DNA of 64,000 nt, taken from the NCBI GenBank assembly GCA_051861545.1, contig JBIMKP010000006.1:1-64000 (forward strand). Direction: 5' to 3'. Under the pieces are notes generated by a model. It saw only the letters and a list, made by a program, of their open reading frames with translations. It searched no databases and had not been told where the DNA came from. Every line of letters starts with the position of its first letter. Positions within the stretch are counted from its first letter, which is position 1. Source of the DNA: CAISCU01 sp051861545 (GTDB lineage Bacteria; Bacteroidota; Bacteroidia; UKL13-3). Below are positions 1 through 7,952 of the stretch, piece by piece. The position numbers were made by a program, and so were the translations under genes.

Positions 1-64
1 CTCCTTGGTCTTTTCTTCTGAAAATGTCTTTTATTTGACGCATGTTTTTTTCTTGATTAGCCAT
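1..64 (-). CDS. istA: IS21-family transposase IstA, N-terminal fragment (runs off window)
   Basis: The minus strand opens an ATG at base 64 and reads MANQEKNMRQIKDIFRRKDQ into the window edge without a stop. This resembles the N-terminus of IS21-family IstA transposases, where an M(R/K)xIKxxxRxK stretch leads into the helix-turn-helix. Only 21 residues are visible, so the call rests equally on the four direct repeats just upstream, which look like the multiple terminal repeats that IS21 transposases bind. The rest of istA and any istB would lie to the left of this window. Whether the element is intact cannot be judged. Confidence 0.6.
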   Translation of the reverse strand, partial: MANQEKNMRQIKDIFRRKDQG

Positions 65-106
65 AATCCAAAGATTAAAGCAAATGCATCAATTTATCCC
101 CAAATA

Positions 107-199
107 GTGGCTCAGTTGAATCCGGAATTAGTGGCTCAGTTGAAACCGGAATGGTGGCTCAGTTGAATCCGAAATAGGTGGCTCAGTTGGTACCGAAAT
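107..199. repeat. Four tandem 22-nt terminal repeats of an IS21-type element
   Basis: Four near-identical copies of GTGGCTCAGTTGAATCCGAAAT-type sequence lie at 107-128, 131-152, 154-175 and 178-199. The spacing is 23-24 bp, about two helical turns. The last copy (GTTGGTACC) diverges most. IS21-family elements carry several such repeats at each end as transposase-binding sites, and these lie directly upstream of the istA start, as expected for the left end. The outer boundary is not certain: TGTTAGACAAC read on the minus strand from about base 251 could be the tip, since IS21 ends usually start with TG, but this is a guess. Confidence 0.7.
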
Positions 200-425
200 A
201 TTCAGCTAATCTTATTTGATTGATTAGTTCATCGATGCTAGTTGTCTAACAAGGTGTTTAAGTAAACTTTGGAACAAGTCGTAAAAGTTTATTAAATAGA
301 CTAATTCGAAAATTGTATTATCAAAAAAACAAAAGTCACTTTGTATTTAGAATATTAAGCTGCTGGATTATTAAAAACTACACGATAAATTTTTCATTAA
401 TTTTGAGTCTATTATTAAAAAGTCT
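200..425. other. Intergenic stretch beyond the IS21 repeats
   Basis: This AT-rich stretch contains the probable outer edge of the IS element (perhaps near 251) and then about 170 bases without a credible gene, hairpin terminator or RNA gene. It presumably holds the promoter of the small membrane protein starting at 426, but no clear TAnnTTTG motif was located. Confidence 0.4.
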
Positions 426-944
426 ATGAAATTCTATTCATTACCCATTTTTAAATATCCCATTCAAACATATTCTTTTGAATTTTCAAAAGAGGTATTG
501 TCTGAAAGATTAACAGATATATTTCAAAGAAATACAATCGTTAATAATGATAATCAGTATTCTGGCTATATGAGCTCTAAAGATTCATTTGAAATAAAGT
601 TTTCTCATATCGCTCTAGTAATTGGCTTCATAGGAAATACAAAACTTCTGGGTAGCATATCATCAGAAAAACAAGAAAAGTCAACTATTCAAATCAACAT
701 AAAACCTGCAATTGGATACTATGTTTGGTTTACTTTAGGGATTATTATTGGAATAGTTTATATCTTTCAATTTATAGATTCAAGAAATTTAAACTACTTG
801 TTTGCATCTGCTTTTTCTTTAATAATTGTTCCCTTTTTATTTGTGCAAATTTTCAAGGTCATTGCTAATTCATTGATAGAAAGTTTTGAAAAACAAATAG
901 ACCAAAGTATAAGACAAAACCTTCAAAAAGGAAACTTCGTTTGA
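426..944 (+). CDS. Uncharacterised small membrane protein
   Basis: This encodes 172 residues of unknown function. The first 95 residues are polar and likely cytoplasmic. They are followed by two hydrophobic helices (about 98-120, YVWFTLGIIIGIVYIFQFI, and 127-150, LFASAFSLIIVPFLFVQIF) and a charged tail ending EKQIDQSIRQNLQKG. No catalytic motif is visible. The gene is very AT-rich and lies between an IS21 end and another small membrane protein, so it is probably part of an accessory patch. The start is the first ATG after an in-frame stop. It is probably real given its length and membrane topology, but I do not recognise the family with certainty. Confidence 0.6.
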   Translation: MKFYSLPIFKYPIQTYSFEFSKEVLSERLTDIFQRNTIVNNDNQYSGYMSSKDSFEIKFSHIALVIGFIGNTKLLGSISSEKQEKSTIQINIKPAIGYYVWFTLGIIIGIVYIFQFIDSRNLNYLFASAFSLIIVPFLFVQIFKVIANSLIESFEKQIDQSIRQNLQKGNFV

Positions 945-1018
945 TTCAATTAAAAAAGTCATTAATTAATACTACTATTTATTCTTAAAGTATTTTGTTA
1001 ATTTATCTTTTCAAACAA

Positions 1019-1507
1019 ATGAAAAAGAAATTATTTACATATATAAGCGCCATTTTACTATGCACTTTCCTAATATATATTGCTTCCAATTACTATAAGT
1101 ACCATCTTAGCAATAGAATTCTTAAAATCACCAATAATTCAAATAGAACTATTGATTTTATCATTAGTGATAGTATTTCTAACCAAGTATTGCACGAAAT
1201 GTCTCAACCTTATTTCAATTCTACTTACAGAATAGGAGATAGTTTAATTGTGGAAAGGAAGAAAAATGAGAGTACCTATTATAAAAAAAATGAGACTAAG
1301 ACTTTTGCAATTCAAAACAATGATTGGGAAGATTTTTTAGAAAAGGATAAAAAATCTAATCTCTATATTTTAGATATTGATTCGCTAAATTCAATAAGTC
1401 AAATGAACATGGATTCAAATTTTATTAAAAAGGTAATAATTGAAACAATCCCATTAAATATTAAGTATTTAGATGAAAAAGGTTGGCTGATTAACTTTAA
1501 TAAATAA
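1019..1507 (+). CDS. Uncharacterised membrane-anchored protein
   Basis: This encodes 162 residues with a lysine-rich start (MKKKLFTYISAILLCTFLIY) forming one N-terminal membrane anchor or uncleaved signal. A hydrophilic, probably periplasmic domain follows, of the 'ILKITNNSNRTIDFIISDSIS' type found in many Bacteroidota secreted hypotheticals. I chose ATG 1019 over an upstream TTG at 995 because the ATG places the KKK cluster directly before the hydrophobic stretch. It lies 74 bases after the previous gene on the same strand, and the two may be co-transcribed. No function can be assigned. Confidence 0.55.
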   Translation: MKKKLFTYISAILLCTFLIYIASNYYKYHLSNRILKITNNSNRTIDFIISDSISNQVLHEMSQPYFNSTYRIGDSLIVERKKNESTYYKKNETKTFAIQNNDWEDFLEKDKKSNLYILDIDSLNSISQMNMDSNFIKKVIIETIPLNIKYLDEKGWLINFNK

Positions 1508-1701
1508 ATATTTAAGTTGATAAACTAAAGCCTTAAATGAAAAAGAGAATCATGAACTTAGTATTTTAATCCATTTACTTTGTTGGTAAAAGTAATGAAA
1601 GAGAAGTGTTATAAAAAATCCGTAATGAGAGGCTAATGAACATTGAATCCAAATCTATAATTAACCACAATCTTTGTTACGATTTGGCACAATAACATAA
1701 C

Positions 1702-1944
1702 TTATAAACTCTTCTCAATCTCATCTAAGGTATCATCGAAATCCTTAGTATCATTTGAGTGTTTATAATAATCATTTAAGCGGTCTTCAATTAACTGTTT
1801 TTGCCAAGTTTCAAGCTCTGATGGATATTTAACATCTTCATTCTCTAATCCTGCATATTTCGCTTTTAAGGTTTGCCAATGCTCAATGGGAATAAAAACT
1901 CCTGTTGTATTGCCAATATTATCACATATGAATTGGAGTTTCAT
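1702..1944 (-). CDS. Antitoxin-like protein (addiction-module type), apparently without a toxin
   Basis: This encodes 80 residues. The N-terminus (MKLQFICDNIGNTTGVFIPIEHWQTL) resembles the Phd/RelB-like dimerisation region of Bacteroidota addiction-module antitoxins, which begin with 'hxFIxDxxGxxxxVhIPhxxW'. The C-terminal half is acidic and helical (LIEDRLNDYYKHSNDTKDFDDTLDEIEKSL), as in segments that wrap a RelE/ParE toxin. In this family the toxin normally follows directly, but the 194 bases downstream on the minus strand (1508-1701) show no toxin-length frame. It is therefore either an orphan or a remnant of a degraded pair. The assignment is from motif memory and is moderate. Confidence 0.5.
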   Translation of the reverse strand: MKLQFICDNIGNTTGVFIPIEHWQTLKAKYAGLENEDVKYPSELETWQKQLIEDRLNDYYKHSNDTKDFDDTLDEIEKSL

Positions 1945-2025
1945 GGTTTCACTTTATTATTATTATCGAGAAGAAATTTAAAAACTAGTAAAACAAATTT
2001 ACGGAACAATTCTCTTTCATTCCCT

Positions 2026-2763
2026 CTAATCCCACTTCTTTTTAAAGTCTCCTCTAGCAAAAAACTTTTCAATCAAACAATACAATAAAATAAAGAAATA
2101 CCTCGAACCCATTTCTCTTATTTTCAATTTAGATACACCAAATTTTCTGTTGGTCCAGCTATTAGGTAATACTGCATAGGTATATCCTCTTACAATAGCT
2201 TTTAATGGCATTTCAAGTGTTAAATTGAAGTGTGGTGACAAAAGAGGCTGAATACCTTGAATGGTTTCTTTCCTGTACATTTTAAAGGCATTGGTGCAAT
2301 CGTTATACCTAATACCAAAAAGCAATCGAACCATGTTGTTTACCGCACGGTTTAAAAACAATTTATGTCGTGGGTAATCATATACCTTACCACCTTTGCT
2401 CCAACGTGAACCAAATACACAGTCGTAACCTTCTAATAATTTTTTATAGTAAGCAATTAAATCCTCTGGTGAATCAGATAAATCAGCCATCATTACTGCT
2501 ACACAATCACCAGAAAAATTATCTAATCCTTTTCTTACTGCATAACCAAATCCATTAGGTCCTGAATTGGTAACTACGTTTAAGGAGTGAATCGATTTTT
2601 TTAATTGGTCTAATACCTCTAAAGTATTGTCTTTTGAATTATCGTTGACCACCAATATCTCATGTGGTATTTGCTCTCTTTGTAAAACTTGGTATAAACT
2701 TTCAAGCGTTTCTGTAATCGATTCAGATTCGTTGTAAGCAGGTATAACTACACTTAATTTCAT
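2026..2763 (-). CDS. Family 2 glycosyltransferase (DPM1/polyprenol-phosphate sugar transferase type)
   Basis: This encodes 245 residues with a GT-A fold. The N-terminal strand SVVIPAYNESESI starts the nucleotide-binding region, NDNSKDNT follows, and MMADLSDSPEDL holds the metal-binding Asp-rich position near residue 95. The rest (GSRWSKGGKVYDYPRHKLFLNRAVN) resembles dolichol-/undecaprenyl-phosphate mannosyl- or glucosyltransferases. It has no large C-terminal membrane domain; only a short hydrophobic stretch (YFFILLYCLIEKFF) lies near the end. It probably loads a sugar onto a lipid carrier for cell-surface glycan assembly. It starts 13 bases after the M28 peptidase gene, so it is likely the last gene of the minus-strand operon. 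The sugar donor cannot be told. Confidence 0.85.
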   Translation of the reverse strand: MKLSVVIPAYNESESITETLESLYQVLQREQIPHEILVVNDNSKDNTLEVLDQLKKSIHSLNVVTNSGPNGFGYAVRKGLDNFSGDCVAVMMADLSDSPEDLIAYYKKLLEGYDCVFGSRWSKGGKVYDYPRHKLFLNRAVNNMVRLLFGIRYNDCTNAFKMYRKETIQGIQPLLSPHFNLTLEMPLKAIVRGYTYAVLPNSWTNRKFGVSKLKIREMGSRYFFILLYCLIEKFFARGDFKKKWD

Positions 2764-2776
2764 GAATGTTTACTTC

Positions 2777-4477
2777 TTAAAATTTAATTTGAAAACTTAA
2801 TTCTTCAGCTCCTCTTTTTAATTTTAAAGAAGTAGATTGTCCTTTTTCAAAACTTCCTAAAGCTTTCATATAAGCATCCATTGAAGCTAGTTCAATGTTA
2901 CCTAATTGCAATAAAATATCACCCCTTTTTACACCGGCTAATGCAGCAGGACGACCATCGGTAACGCCATCTACTTTTACGCCCTTGCCTTCAAACAAAT
3001 AATCGGGCATAATGCCTAAAGTTACTTTAAAACCTCTACTGTTCTCCTGAACTTCTTTGGTTTTGGTGAAGCTTAATTTACTTTGTTTATCGAGTTTACC
3101 AATAAGGGTATATATGTATTTGATGACACTTAATTCTCCTTTTAAATTAACCAATTCCCAATCATCTGATGGTTTGTGGTAATCGTAATGACTACCTGTA
3201 AAGAAATGTAAAACCGGCATTCCTGCATTGTAAAAGCTGGTATGATCGCTGGCACCTGTTCCTGATGGATCGTATTTAGCTTTGATATTATCTACACTTA
3301 TTTCATTCAACACAGAATCCCATCTTGGAGAAGTACCTGTACCGCTAATTGAAAACATATTTTTGGTGGTATCTAAACGTCCAACCATATCCATGTTTAT
3401 CATGTAATTTACTTTGTTTAAATCTACGGTTGGGTGTTCAACAAAATACCTTGAACCCAATAAACCTTCTTCTTCTCCACTAAAAGCAATGAACACATAG
3501 TTTTGAGAACGATATGGTGATTTTTGAATCAATTCAGCCAATTCAATCAAAGCCGCGGTTCCACTTGCATTGTCATCGGCACCATTATGAATTTGTGGTT
3601 TTTCATTTTGTGTTTTTCTATAAGTTGAACCACCCAATTCATTGTAACCTAAATGGTCGTAATGAGCCCCAATTACTACTGTTTTTTCTGCTTTGTTGTT
3701 GATATACCCAATTACATTATGGCCTTCTAATTCAATTCCCATGGTATCAATTGCAATAGCTGCTTTTGCATTTACAAAATTGATAGAATCGAGGTTATTG
3801 GATTTACTTAAAAAATAAACAGGACCATAAGTAAATTTCGCTTTTGTAATAGGTTTAAAATCTGGTTCTATATTGGCATCATTGGTATTAATAACAATTA
3901 CAGCATCAGCGCCTTTATGGAAAGCAGTATCCAATTTTGCCTCCAAAGAAGCATAAGCTGCTAAATTTGAATGAGGATTATCAGCATCGGGGCGACCCAA
4001 TTTAATCACTACTATTTTGCCCTTGATACTTTTATGTGTGGCGTAATCATTATGACCTAAAGTAGGAGCTTCGATACCATAACCCAACCATACGCATTTA
4101 CCTGAAACTTCGCCAATTCCAGTGCCTTCTAAAGGAAAGTTTTTACCCCTATCAATTCTCTCAAATTTAAGTTCACCAGCTTTGGTTTCTAAAATAAGTG
4201 AAGCCTTTTTATAGGATATTTTTTTGATTTTAAACTTTTGCAAATAACCTTGTTCTCCTTTTTGCCAAAGGTTCATAGATTGAAAATTTTCAACCAAAAA
4301 TTCGTAAGCCATTTTTTCGCCCTTGCTACCAATAAGTCGGCCCTCTAAGCGGTCATCAGCTAAGTAAGAAATATTGTGTTCTAAAGATTGAATGATATCT
4401 GCATCCGGTTTTGGAAGAGTTTGAGCAGCAAGCAAAAACGGAATAAACAGTATAAGACTAAGTGCGATTTTTTTCAT
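2777..4477 (-). CDS. Secreted M28-family zinc aminopeptidase with PA and PDZ domains
   Basis: This encodes 566 residues. A cleavable signal peptide (MKKIALSLILFIPFLLAAQ) is followed by a protease-associated insert (about 115-225, VWLGYGIEAPTLGHNDY) and the M28 catalytic domain. Zinc-ligand motifs are GAHYDHLGY (first His near residue 272), NGADDNASG, FSGEEEGLLGS (general-base Glu), NMDMVGR and a late SHYDYHKPSDD. The last 90 residues form a PDZ domain (GVKVDGVTDGRPAALAGVKRG...). The protein should act in the periplasm or at the surface, removing N-terminal residues from peptides. It follows the TauE/SafE gene by 51 bases and has its own -7-like motif. All expected metal ligands appear present. 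Confidence 0.92.
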   Translation of the reverse strand: MKKIALSLILFIPFLLAAQTLPKPDADIIQSLEHNISYLADDRLEGRLIGSKGEKMAYEFLVENFQSMNLWQKGEQGYLQKFKIKKISYKKASLILETKAGELKFERIDRGKNFPLEGTGIGEVSGKCVWLGYGIEAPTLGHNDYATHKSIKGKIVVIKLGRPDADNPHSNLAAYASLEAKLDTAFHKGADAVIVINTNDANIEPDFKPITKAKFTYGPVYFLSKSNNLDSINFVNAKAAIAIDTMGIELEGHNVIGYINNKAEKTVVIGAHYDHLGYNELGGSTYRKTQNEKPQIHNGADDNASGTAALIELAELIQKSPYRSQNYVFIAFSGEEEGLLGSRYFVEHPTVDLNKVNYMINMDMVGRLDTTKNMFSISGTGTSPRWDSVLNEISVDNIKAKYDPSGTGASDHTSFYNAGMPVLHFFTGSHYDYHKPSDDWELVNLKGELSVIKYIYTLIGKLDKQSKLSFTKTKEVQENSRGFKVTLGIMPDYLFEGKGVKVDGVTDGRPAALAGVKRGDILLQLGNIELASMDAYMKALGSFEKGQSTSLKLKRGAEELSFQIKF

Positions 4478-4484
4478 ATCGCTC

Positions 4485-4492
4485 CAAAAATA
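4485..4492 (-). promoter_or_regulatory. -7-like element TATTTTTG before the M28 peptidase
   Basis: On the minus strand TATTTTTG matches the Bacteroidota -7 consensus TAnnTTTG and ends only seven bases before the ATG at 4477. If used, the transcript would have an almost absent leader. I see no clear TTG -33 element 19-21 bases upstream, so the call is tentative. Confidence 0.4.
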
Positions 4493-4528
4493 CAGAAGTT
4501 CGGGTATTAATTCCTTATTGAATAGTTT

Positions 4529-5359
4529 TTAAATCACATTCAAATTCCTTAAAATTTCAAATATGAGTTTAAGCAAAACACCTGAAACAAAACATGCAAA
4601 CACAATTCGAATTATTTTAGGTGAAGTTTTTTGAGCCATTTTTACTCCCAAAGGAGCGAAGAAAAAAGTGGCAAGTATCATTGGAAAAATCACTTCAAAA
4701 TAAATATTTCCATATTGATAATTGCTTATTTTTTGAGATGCAGGACCGGATAAATTAAAAATCCCCATCACAATTGCAAACATCGGAATAACTCCATTTG
4801 AAATGGAAGATGCTTTTTTGATAGATTGTTTCATCCAATCTGTGAATAAGGGAGTCATTACAACACCGCCACCCAATCCTGAAAAAGCTGTAATCAAACC
4901 TGCAAAAAATCCGGTGGTCTGGTATTTCCATGTAGGAGCATGTTGTTCTCCAATCAAAACCGGCTTCTTGGCAAACATTCGAATGATTATAATAAACAAC
5001 ATCAACGCAAAAACATAGTTAAATACTTGCTTCGAATACCAATTACCTGTTTGAATAAAATAAGTCAATACCAAAGCACTCATCATTCCCGGCAAAGCAG
5101 TTTTAAGTATTTCTTTGGGATAAAAATTTCCCATTTTATACTGTTTATAAGAAGCTAAACTTCCCGAAAAAATGATTGTAAATAAAGAATTGGCAAGGAT
5201 TGCTTTTACTAAAACATCGTTTTTTAAACCCATTTTGGAGAGGAAATAATCTAAAACAGGTATATAAACCAATCCGCCGCCAACTCCTAGAAAACCAGAT
5301 AGAAATGCACCAAATGAACCAAATAGTGCCAATAAAATATAATCAGATAATTCTAACAA
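4529..5359 (-). CDS. TauE/SafE-family (DUF81) membrane permease
   Basis: This encodes 276 residues with about eight hydrophobic helices. It has the two glycine-rich family motifs: FLSGFLGVGGGLVYIPVL near residue 20 and FAGLITAFSGLGGGVVMTPLF near residue 155. TauE/SafE proteins are inner-membrane carriers for sulfur-containing anions such as sulfite or sulfoacetate, though most members are untested. It begins at a TTG codon (base 5359), three bases after the ctpA stop, which implies translational coupling. The substrate is not indicated by the neighbours. Confidence 0.85.
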   Translation of the reverse strand: MLELSDYILLALFGSFGAFLSGFLGVGGGLVYIPVLDYFLSKMGLKNDVLVKAILANSLFTIIFSGSLASYKQYKMGNFYPKEILKTALPGMMSALVLTYFIQTGNWYSKQVFNYVFALMLFIIIIRMFAKKPVLIGEQHAPTWKYQTTGFFAGLITAFSGLGGGVVMTPLFTDWMKQSIKKASSISNGVIPMFAIVMGIFNLSGPASQKISNYQYGNIYFEVIFPMILATFFFAPLGVKMAQKTSPKIIRIVFACFVSGVLLKLIFEILRNLNVI

Positions 5360-5362
5360 AAC

Positions 5363-7021
5363 TTACTTCTTTACTTGAAGCAAAGAAACATATTTAGTTG
5401 GATTTGCAAACAGATTTAAAGCTTCTTGAATTTCTAAGTCATGAGCAAAAGATGCTTCAGTTTTTCCTTTTTGAAAGAAATATCTTTTAACAATTTCTTC
5501 TTCCAATAAAGACACTATTTCTTCTTTGTTCTTTTGAATATCAGCTGCTTTATCTCTCTTTAATTGTTGTTTTAAAGTTTCGTAAGTTGCCTTAATCGAT
5601 TCAAAGTACTTTTCTTCTTCCGCTTTTAATTTGAAGTCTTCAAGTTCCTGTTCTGTTTTAGTAGTATAGTCGTAGCTTTTACCTGAAGCAAATTGTTTGA
5701 AATCTTCAAAATCAGCATCAGTAAATTTAAATGATTTGGCATCATTCCCTAAAGTAACATGGGTTTCTTTATACTTAGTAGCATAATCAAAAATGATATG
5801 TTTTGCAACCAAACTTTGAACAGGTAACGACAATGTTTTTAATTCCACTTTGATATCTGGCTCAACACCACCGCCATCATAAACAGTTCTTCCATTTTTA
5901 GTTTTGAATGATCTTTTTAAAGAATCAGGAACCGAAGCCACGCTTCCATCTTCATTTCTATGAGAATAATCTAAAGCTTGAATACATCTTCCACTTGGAG
6001 TATAATATTTAGCCGTTGTAATTTTAATTTGGGTATTGTAGTTCAAAGGACGAGTTGATTGAACCAATCCTTTTCCAAAAGTTCTTTGTCCAATAACCAC
6101 TCCCCTATCTAAATCTTGAATAGTACCTGAAACAATTTCAGATGCTGAAGCAGAACCTCTACTAGTTAAAACTACTACAGGAATATTGATATCAGTGCTA
6201 TTTAACTGTGTTGGATATGATTTATCCCATTCAGAAATTTTACCTTTTGTACTCACTACCAATTGACCCTGGGGAACAAAAACATTTACAATATTTACTG
6301 CTTCATTCAACAAACCGCCTGGATTTCCACGAACATCCAAAATCACATTTTTAGCATTTTGCTTTTTTAATTCGACCAAAGCATTTCTTACTTCATTACC
6401 TGCATCGTTTGTAAAAGAAGTCAATTTGATATAACCAGTTTCTGCATTAATCATTCCGAAATAAGGAACATTTTTCAATTTGATTTCTTCGCGGATAATC
6501 GATTTGGTTAAGGTTTCATTGCCACGTTTGATTAAAAGTTTCACCTCAGAACCAGCCTGACCTTTTAACAATTTACTGATATCAGAAGTATTTTTTCCCT
6601 TCACGGATTTTCCATCCACTTCAATTAAAATATCACCTGCACGTAAATCGGCTTTTTGAGCTGCAAAACCTTCATAAGGGTCGGTTACCATTACATAATC
6701 ATCACGTTGCATGATTTGTGCACCTACTCCACCATACTGCCCTGTCATTTGAAAACGGAAATCTTCAGCTTCTGCTTCTGAAATAAAATTGGTGTAAGGA
6801 TCAAGTGTTTTCAGCATCTCATCGATGGCCTTTTTGTTCATCTTACCTGCATCAATTTCATCAACATAATAGGTATTGATTTCACGAAAAACAGATGCAT
6901 ATAATTCCAGATTTTTTGATATTTCAAAGTATTTATCACCTACTTTAAACGACAAAAGTCCAATAACAGAAAGGCATAAAGCCCAAATGAAAACTTTTTT
7001 ACTACTAATTATCCTCTTCAT
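5363..7021 (-). CDS. ctpA: S41-family C-terminal processing protease (CtpA/Prc type)
   Basis: This encodes 552 residues. MKRIISSKKVFIWALCLSVIG gives an N-terminal membrane anchor, followed by a helical region, a PDZ domain (GAQIMQRDDYVMVTDPYEG to VKLLIKRG) and the S41 catalytic core. The Ser-Lys dyad is visible as SRGSASASEIVSG (Ser about 292) and TFGKGLVQS (Lys about 317), separated by 25 residues as in E. coli Prc. A charged C-terminal domain (EEEIVKRYFFQKGK...) completes the protein. It would trim C-termini of envelope proteins in the periplasm. I chose the ATG at 7021 because the upstream 60 in-frame residues are intergenic-like and a good promoter lies just before it. Confidence 0.93.
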   Translation of the reverse strand: MKRIISSKKVFIWALCLSVIGLLSFKVGDKYFEISKNLELYASVFREINTYYVDEIDAGKMNKKAIDEMLKTLDPYTNFISEAEAEDFRFQMTGQYGGVGAQIMQRDDYVMVTDPYEGFAAQKADLRAGDILIEVDGKSVKGKNTSDISKLLKGQAGSEVKLLIKRGNETLTKSIIREEIKLKNVPYFGMINAETGYIKLTSFTNDAGNEVRNALVELKKQNAKNVILDVRGNPGGLLNEAVNIVNVFVPQGQLVVSTKGKISEWDKSYPTQLNSTDINIPVVVLTSRGSASASEIVSGTIQDLDRGVVIGQRTFGKGLVQSTRPLNYNTQIKITTAKYYTPSGRCIQALDYSHRNEDGSVASVPDSLKRSFKTKNGRTVYDGGGVEPDIKVELKTLSLPVQSLVAKHIIFDYATKYKETHVTLGNDAKSFKFTDADFEDFKQFASGKSYDYTTKTEQELEDFKLKAEEEKYFESIKATYETLKQQLKRDKAADIQKNKEEIVSLLEEEIVKRYFFQKGKTEASFAHDLEIQEALNLFANPTKYVSLLQVKK

Positions 7022-7026
7022 ACTTC

Positions 7027-7057
7027 CGAAAATAGGGCTTGAAGATGGTAGAAACAA
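7027..7057 (-). promoter_or_regulatory. Promoter of ctpA (TTG, 20 bp, TATTTTCG)
   Basis: On the minus strand TTG at 7057-7055 is followed after 20 bases by TATTTTCG (7034-7027), close to the Bacteroidota pattern of TTTG and TAnnTTTG spaced 19-21. The -7-like element ends five bases before the ATG, implying a very short or missing 5' leader. This supports the downstream start choice for ctpA. Confidence 0.5.
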
Positions 7058-7072
7058 TTTGTTAAGCTGATT

Positions 7073-7120
7073 TTTTACGTAAAAGGAACATTGTATTGAC
7101 AAAAGGGCAAATTGTATTGA
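7073..7120. promoter_or_regulatory. Palindrome and spaced direct repeats in the ctpA/pgmB divergent region
   Basis: TTTTACGTAAAA (7073-7084) is a perfect 12-bp palindrome. Two copies of ATTGTATTGA (7090-7099 and 7111-7120) are spaced 21 bp start to start, two helical turns. They sit between divergent ctpA and pgmB, 16 bp upstream of the proposed ctpA -33 element. They could bind a regulator of either side, but chance is possible in such AT-rich DNA. Confidence 0.3.
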
Positions 7121-7301
7121 TAATAAAACAGATATATGAAAGAAACAAAAACAGAATTTCAATAGTGGTGAAATTTTGCAAGTTGAATCGTAAAAAATCA
7201 CATTTGAATTTATTCTTAACTAAAAAATTATTATGTTGCTAACTTGTTTAAATCCTTAATAGAACAAGGGATTTGAAGTTAATTAGCAATTAAAACAGAA
7301 C

Positions 7302-7949
7302 ATGAAGGCTTGTATTTTTGATTTAGATGGAGTGCTGGTAGATACAGCGAAATACCATTTTATTGCCTGGAGAAGATTGGCAAATGAATTAGGAGTTGAT
7401 TTTAATGAACATGACAATGAACAACTAAAGGGATTGTCGAGAGATGCATCATTGGATGTGATACTAAAAAAAGGCGGAGTAAGTGCCACATTAGAGCAAA
7501 GAACCGAATGGATGTTCAATAAAAATGAATGGTACCTCGAACTCGTTCATCAAATGAATGCTGAAGAAGTTCTTCCAAATACAAAAGAATTATTAGCAGA
7601 TTTAAAAGCCAATGGTTGTAAAATTGCTTTGGGTTCAGCTAGTAAAAATGCGGTATTGATTCTCGAAAGAGTTGATATCTACAAATACTTTGATGCCATT
7701 ATTGATGGAACAAAAACTTCTAAATCTAAACCAGACCCAGAAGTATTTTTAATGGGAGCAAACGAACTTGGCTGTAAGCCAAATGAATGTATCGTTTTTG
7801 AAGATGCAATAAGTGGTGTTCAAGCTGCAAAATCAGGTGGATTTTATGCCATTGGAATTGGAAGCGAAGATGTATTAACACAAGCAGATATTGTATTTCC
7901 TTCACTAGAAGGATTGAGTTTTGAAAAATTAAATCAGATAAAATTTTAA
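7302..7949 (+). CDS. pgmB: Beta-phosphoglucomutase
   Basis: This encodes 215 residues of a haloacid dehalogenase-superfamily protein. The motif FDLDGVLVDT places the catalytic Asp pair at residues 7 and 9. LGSASKNAVLILERV (motif 2), KSKPDPEVFL (motif 3 lysine) and VFEDAISGVQAAKSGG (motif 4) are all present, as is the YHFIAWRRLA cap segment typical of beta-PGM. It interconverts beta-glucose 1-phosphate and glucose 6-phosphate. The GH65 phosphorylase gene starts three bases after its stop, and that enzyme would produce exactly this substrate. Length matches the family. Confidence 0.95.
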   Translation: MKACIFDLDGVLVDTAKYHFIAWRRLANELGVDFNEHDNEQLKGLSRDASLDVILKKGGVSATLEQRTEWMFNKNEWYLELVHQMNAEEVLPNTKELLADLKANGCKIALGSASKNAVLILERVDIYKYFDAIIDGTKTSKSKPDPEVFLMGANELGCKPNECIVFEDAISGVQAAKSGGFYAIGIGSEDVLTQADIVFPSLEGLSFEKLNQIKF

Positions 7950-7952
7950 GCA

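Noticed and set aside
6841..7201. Longer N-terminus for ctpA starting at 7201
   Set aside because: The extra 60 residues are Cys/Phe-rich intergenic-type sequence, and a promoter motif plus a normal membrane anchor support ATG 7021.
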